From the NCBI GenBank assembly GCA_031268385.1, contig JAIRXH010000012.1:1-40981 (forward strand): a stretch of 40,981 nt of DNA. The letters run 5' to 3'. The notes below the pieces were generated by a model. The model had not been told where the DNA came from and searched no databases. It was given only the letters and a program-made list of their open reading frames with translations. Shown here piece by piece: positions 37,114 through 40,981 of the stretch. Position 1 is the stretch's first letter, and each line of letters opens with the position of its first letter. Source of the stretch: Treponema sp. GTDB taxonomy: Bacteria; Spirochaetota; Spirochaetia; Treponematales; Breznakiellaceae. Position numbers and translations under genes: made by a program.

Positions 37114-37701
37114 ATGCAGATGATCATGAATATTCTGGCGGCGCTTACCGGCCTTTACATGCTGATGATTTTTATCAGAATTATGTTCTCGTGGCTCGGC
37201 GTTTCCCGGGAAGGACAGATCCTCGTCCTGCTTGGCCGCCTTACAGATCCGTATCTTGACTGGTGGAGAGCCCGCCTGCCCATGCGGACGGGAACGGTAG
37301 ACTTTTCCCCCATTGCCGCCATGACGGTTCTTTCCGTGGTCCATACCGTTTTTTCCACCGCCGCCCGTTCCGGATCCATACGTGTGGGAACCGTTTTGGC
37401 GATTGCCCTTTCGGCGCTGTGGTCCGCGGCGGCCTTTCTGCTGGGGTTTTTCATCATTGTACTCATACTCCGTTTCATCGCGTACATGACAGGCAGATCC
37501 TCACGGGGAGTTTTCTGGAACTTTACCGACATGATTTCCCGGCCCGTACTGTACCGCGTTAACCGTTTCTTTTTCAGGGACCGCATTGTCAATTATCTTT
37601 CGGGAATTGTCTGCTCCCTTCTGGTTCTTATTGTCCTTTACGCGGCGGGAAGGTTCCTGACCTTTCTGGCGGTCCGCTTCCTCGTCAGGCTTCCCCTGTA
37701 G
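37114..37701 (+). CDS. YggT-family membrane protein
   Basis: A 195-aa protein with two YggT-like units. The first carries the family motif DPYLDWWRARLP followed by DFSPIAAM (residues about 45-70). About four membrane helices are visible. YggT proteins are linked to cell envelope or osmotic functions, and the biochemical role is unknown. A TATACT box (37101-37106) lies 7 nt before the ATG and no clear ribosome-binding site is seen, so this may be another leaderless start. recG follows after 4 bp. Confidence 0.85.
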   Translation: MQMIMNILAALTGLYMLMIFIRIMFSWLGVSREGQILVLLGRLTDPYLDWWRARLPMRTGTVDFSPIAAMTVLSVVHTVFSTAARSGSIRVGTVLAIALSALWSAAAFLLGFFIIVLILRFIAYMTGRSSRGVFWNFTDMISRPVLYRVNRFFFRDRIVNYLSGIVCSLLVLIVLYAAGRFLTFLAVRFLVRLPL

Positions 37702-37705
37702 ACAG

Positions 37706-39895
37706 ATGTTTCTCCGGGAGCTTGAAGAAACCGCCGGAAGCCTTAAAGGGGCGGGACCTGAAACCGTCCGGCACCTGGCGGGCGTGGCGGTGCGCAGCAT
37801 CGCCGATCTGCTTCTCTATTACCCGAGGGACTGGGAAGACCGCGTCCGCACCGTACCCATAGCCGCCTTCAGAAAATCGCCGGTCAACACCGTTGTCCGT
37901 GTCCTGGGCCACGAGTGGATAGGAGCGGGCGGCATGAGGACTGTCAAGATCCGCGTTGAAGACGAAAGCGGCGCGGCGTCGCTGGTCTGCTTCAACCGGC
38001 CCTTTCTTGAAAAAAAACTCGTCACCGGAAAACAGTACCGCCTGTGGGGCCGGTTCTTCTACAAATACGGCGAGATACAGGCGTCCGCCTTTGAATTCGA
38101 AGACGCGTCGGAAAACGCGGCGGGCTTTGGCCGCATACTTCCCGTGTATCCCCTCAGTTCCGCCCTTACCCAGGGGGTGCTGAGGCGGCTTGTAAAAAAG
38201 GCGCTGGACAAATACGCCCCCTTCCTTGAAGACGAACTTCCGGGGGAAATTATCGCCAGGCGCGGACTGCTTGCCATGAAGGACGCGGCAAGGGCCATTC
38301 ATTTTCCTTCATCAATGGAAGAACTTGAAAAGGCCAGGCAGACCATTATTTACGGAGAACTGTTCTATCTTGAAATAATGGTAGGAAAACGGGCCCTTGA
38401 ACGAAGGACCCAGGGACAAGCCCAAAGAAGCCCGGCCAGGGCGGCGCCTTTGTCCAGGGCGGCCCCAGCCGAAACGGCTCCCGCCTTGTCCGGGGCGGGC
38501 CCGGCTTCTTCCTTTTCTCCGCTGCAGAGGCGGCTTGCCGAACGGCTCCCCTTTGCCCTCACGGCGGGACAGGCCGCGGTGACGGCCGAAATAAACCGCG
38601 ACATGGACGGAGACTGGCCCATGGCCCGCCTGCTTCAGGGAGACGTTGGATCGGGCAAGACCCTCGTTTCCTTTCTCGCCGCGCTCAGGGCGGTGGAGTC
38701 GGGCGGGCAGGCGGTGATCATGGCGCCGACGGAACTCCTTGCCCGCCAGCACGCCGAAAACGCGGCGCGGCTCCTTGAGCCTTTGGGACCGCGGATAGCC
38801 TTCCTTACGGGGAACCTGAGGGCGGCGGGAAGATCTTCCCTGCTCGCGGGCCTTGCCGGGGACGGCGCGGATATAGCGGCGGGCACCCACGCCCTTTTTT
38901 CCCGCGACGTGGTTTACCGCGATCTCCGCCTTGTCATAATAGACGAACAGCACCGTTTCGGCGTGACGCAGCGTTCCCTTATCATGGCCAAGGGGGATCA
39001 TCCCCACCTGCTCATGATGAGCGCCACGCCCATACCCCGCACCCTGGCCCTTACGGTATTCGGCGACATGGACGTGTCGGTCATTCCCGACATGCCGCCG
39101 GGCCGCAAGCCCGTGAAGACCCACCTTGCCCGCGAGGCGAACGAAGAGAAGGTGTACGAATTTGTGAGGAAGGAACTGGCCAGGGGACACCAGGCGTACT
39201 TTGTGTACCCCCTCATAGAAGGAGACGGCGAAGGCGGCGGCCTCAAGGCGGCCTCTTCCATGGCGGAAAAACTTTCACGGAAGATCTTTCCCGAATACAC
39301 AACGGCCCTGCTTCACTCGAAAATAGGCGAGGATGAAAAACAGCGGATCATGGACGGTTTCCGCCGGGGCGACATACACATACTCGCCGCGACCAGCGTG
39401 GTGGAAGTGGGGGTGGATGTCCCTAACGCCACCTGCATGGTGGTGGAGCACGCCGAACGCTTCGGCCTTTCCGCCCTGCACCAGCTCCGCGGCCGCGTGG
39501 GAAGGGGCGGGGGGGAGGCGTACTGTTTCCTCGTCTACTCCGAACCGTCCCCCGAAAACGAAGGACGCGGCGGCCTTTTCGCCTACGAAAACGGAAGCGG
39601 TCTTACCGAAGACGGCAAGGCGCGCCTCCGCGTAATGCTGGAAAACAGCGACGGCTTTGTCATTGCCGAAGAGGATTTAAGGCTGCGGGGTCCGGGCCAG
39701 ATAGCCGGTACGGAACAGTCGGGCTACCTTAGCCTGGGCCTGGCCGATCCGGTCCGGGACGCGGCGGAACTGGCAAAGGCCAGGGAAGACGCCTTTGCCG
39801 TTCTGGAACGTGATCCCGCCCTTTCAAAGCCCGAAAGCGCCCCCGTCGCGGAAGTGCTGGGGCGGGCGCCGCCTTTTTCGAACGTGACGCTGTAG
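37706..39895 (+). CDS. recG: ATP-dependent DNA helicase RecG
   Basis: The 729-aa helicase reverses stalled replication forks and processes recombination intermediates. An OB-fold wedge domain (about residues 55-140) is followed by the helicase core, with Walker A GDVGSGKT (312-319), DEQHRFG (413-419), MSATPIPRT and the QLRGRVGRG motif VI. It is slightly longer than E. coli RecG (693 aa), mainly through an Ala/Pro-rich segment at 235-272 between wedge and helicase domains. It is translationally close to the yggT-like gene upstream. Confidence 0.97.
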   Translation: MFLRELEETAGSLKGAGPETVRHLAGVAVRSIADLLLYYPRDWEDRVRTVPIAAFRKSPVNTVVRVLGHEWIGAGGMRTVKIRVEDESGAASLVCFNRPFLEKKLVTGKQYRLWGRFFYKYGEIQASAFEFEDASENAAGFGRILPVYPLSSALTQGVLRRLVKKALDKYAPFLEDELPGEIIARRGLLAMKDAARAIHFPSSMEELEKARQTIIYGELFYLEIMVGKRALERRTQGQAQRSPARAAPLSRAAPAETAPALSGAGPASSFSPLQRRLAERLPFALTAGQAAVTAEINRDMDGDWPMARLLQGDVGSGKTLVSFLAALRAVESGGQAVIMAPTELLARQHAENAARLLEPLGPRIAFLTGNLRAAGRSSLLAGLAGDGADIAAGTHALFSRDVVYRDLRLVIIDEQHRFGVTQRSLIMAKGDHPHLLMMSATPIPRTLALTVFGDMDVSVIPDMPPGRKPVKTHLAREANEEKVYEFVRKELARGHQAYFVYPLIEGDGEGGGLKAASSMAEKLSRKIFPEYTTALLHSKIGEDEKQRIMDGFRRGDIHILAATSVVEVGVDVPNATCMVVEHAERFGLSALHQLRGRVGRGGGEAYCFLVYSEPSPENEGRGGLFAYENGSGLTEDGKARLRVMLENSDGFVIAEEDLRLRGPGQIAGTEQSGYLSLGLADPVRDAAELAKAREDAFAVLERDPALSKPESAPVAEVLGRAPPFSNVTL

Positions 39896-39926
39896 GGGGA
39901 GTTTCACCCGTCATCAGAAGAAAAAC

Positions 39927-39955
39927 TTGTTGAGATTCAAAGGCCATGGTATAAT
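39927..39955 (+). promoter_or_regulatory. Promoter of the prepilin peptidase-like gene
   Basis: TTGTTG (39927-39932) and a perfect TATAAT (39950-39955) are 17 bp apart, in the 90-bp gap after recG. Confidence 0.55.
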
Positions 39956-39985
39956 AGGGAATCTTGATATAGAGTCAGGTACAAT

Positions 39986-40396
39986 ATGCATGTTTATCTG
40001 ATGTATATTCTATTTTCATTATTTATCTCCATTTATGATATAAAAACCGGTATGGTTTCCCGGTTTCTTCTGTGGGGCGCCCTGCTTTTCTTTTTTATCG
40101 TGAAATGTTTTTTGAGCGGCGGTTTCTTTGAAGCGGCGACCGGCGGCGCGCTTGGCATACTCGTTTTTCTTGTTGTATTCTTCATCTCGAGGAAACGGCT
40201 TGGATTGGCCGATGTATGGTACGCCGGTCTGGCCGGCATTGTTCTGGGGCCTCTGTGGTGGTATCCGGCAATGGCTCTTTCCTGTCTGTTTGGCATACTG
40301 GTTACCGTTGTCTTTCGCCGCCGCGTCATTCCGTTTATCCCCTGCATGGCGGCGGGCAGCGGCGTCATTCTTTCATATACTTTTTGGAGTAAATAA
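39986..40396 (+). CDS. Small prepilin peptidase-like protein (A24 family)
   Basis: A 136-aa membrane protein with about four helices. The two catalytic aspartates of type IV prepilin peptidases appear as D18 (SIYDIKTGMVS) and D76 (RLGLADVWYAG, in place of the usual GxGDxK). It is a short, CpaA/TadV-like form without the methylase domain. It would process prepilin-type signal peptides at the inner membrane. The next gene resembles a secretin, which supports a type II secretion or type IV pilus setting. The departure from GxGD leaves activity uncertain. Confidence 0.75.
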   Translation: MHVYLMYILFSLFISIYDIKTGMVSRFLLWGALLFFFIVKCFLSGGFFEAATGGALGILVFLVVFFISRKRLGLADVWYAGLAGIVLGPLWWYPAMALSCLFGILVTVVFRRRVIPFIPCMAAGSGVILSYTFWSK

Positions 40397-40981
40397 GGCC
40401 ATACAAAAATCAAAGAAAATTTGCGCTTTCTTGTTGCTGTTTGTCTGCTTTCAGGGTGTTCTTTCAGGGCAGGCAGGCAGACCCCCCATCATTAGTTTTG
40501 AATTTGTGGATCAGCCGGTACACGATATTCTTTATGCTTTTTCGACATATTCAAGGATTTCCATTATCGCCGACGATACGGTAAGCGGAACCGCAAGCTT
40601 CCAGTTTAACGGTACGGATTTTGAAAGGGCCTTTGATTCCTTTCTTTTTGCCAACCGGTTATATGTTGAAAAACAGCCCGATATTTGGGTGGTATCGCGC
40701 ATTCAAATATCCGTCCTGAATGGCAGGATAACCCTGAATACACTCGATGCCACGCCCTCTCAGATATTGGAGAAGTTATCCCGGAGCCTGAACGCAACCG
40801 TCATACAGGATATACTGCCGTCAACAAAATTGTCCCTTCATCTGGATACTTCTTCCCTGCGTGAAGCGGTAGAACTTGTCATGCGTCCGTTCAGCGATTA
40901 TACCGTAGAAGAATCAAACAACTATGTCGCGGTACGAAAATTGCCCGCCGCCGCATTTTCACCGTCTCCGTCAATATCAAG
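40393..40981 (+). CDS. Secretin/STN-domain protein, 5' part only
   Basis: An open frame runs from 40393 to the window end (196 codons, no stop). It encodes a Cys/Phe-rich signal-peptide-like start (KNQRKFALSCC..., ending near SGQAG), then an STN-like domain with FEFVDQPVHDILYAFSTYSR and a second, similar unit at TLDATPSQILEKLSRSLNA. This is the pattern of the N-terminal domains of secretins such as PilQ or GspD. No ATG, GTG or TTG precedes the signal-peptide region in frame; the first possible codon is ATA at 40393, overlapping the previous stop, with GGAG 3 nt before it. The first standard start is GTG at 40507, inside the mature domain. Confidence 0.65.

Noticed and set aside
38312-39190. 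Open frame of 292 codons opposite recG
   Set aside because: It is Arg/Gly/His-rich and lies fully inside recG.

Overview
The window looks like a chromosome segment of a host-associated spirochaete close to Treponema, probably of the termite-gut type. This rests on a bacterial V-type (A/V) ATPase operon in the CIKFEAB order, glycolytic genes beside secG, sugar-scavenging ABC loci without their own ATPase, and the general protein sequence style. Genus is an inference; no rRNA or tRNA gene is present to confirm it.

Region 1 (1-13.7 kb, accessory sugar metabolism). A minus-strand operon encodes a DHDPS/NAL-family aldolase or lyase, an NHL-repeat propeller and a DhaL-type kinase subunit. After a 465-bp spacer rich in hairpins comes a plus-strand nucleoside hydrolase. 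A second minus-strand operon, read from 12.3 down to 4.5 kb, encodes a GH78 alpha-L-rhamnosidase, a clan-A beta-galactosidase-like enzyme, two LplB/LplC-type permeases and a large lipoprotein binding protein. A divergent LacI-family regulator starts at 12.7 kb. The two minus-strand operons have nearly the same promoter. The likely job is uptake and cytoplasmic breakdown of rhamnose-containing plant oligosaccharides.

Region 2 (13.7-29.2 kb, housekeeping, higher GC). All genes run on the minus strand: gap, pgk, tpiA, a hybrid histidine kinase, secG, a PtsN-like EIIA protein, then V-ATPase stalk protein (G/H-like), C, I, K, F, E, A and B. Many neighbours overlap by 4 bp. Subunit D is absent from the expected place after B. 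The block links substrate-level ATP formation to an ion-translocating ATPase, with a phosphotransfer protein directly ahead of the ATPase genes.

Region 3 (29.3-37.1 kb, ribosyl/nucleoside salvage). A minus-strand operon encodes a nucleoside hydrolase, a sugar-binding protein, two MalF/MalG-type permeases and an ADP-ribosylglycohydrolase-family protein. Divergent from it are a LacI regulator closely related to the Region 1 regulator and a ribokinase. The regulator/hydrolase intergenic region holds several TACTAAA/TTTAGTA half-sites. I infer that the locus imports a ribosylated compound, cleaves its N- or O-ribosyl bond, and phosphorylates the ribose.

Region 4 (37.1-41 kb). A YggT-family membrane protein and recG are followed by a prepilin peptidase-like protein and the 5' part of a secretin/STN-type gene with no normal start codon.

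The most unusual non-coding signal is a set of intergenic hairpin arrays (75-190, 3095-3334, 32473-32606). Two of them share the same order of TTCA-loop and AACCG-loop hairpins around a nested stem, with unrelated stem sequences.
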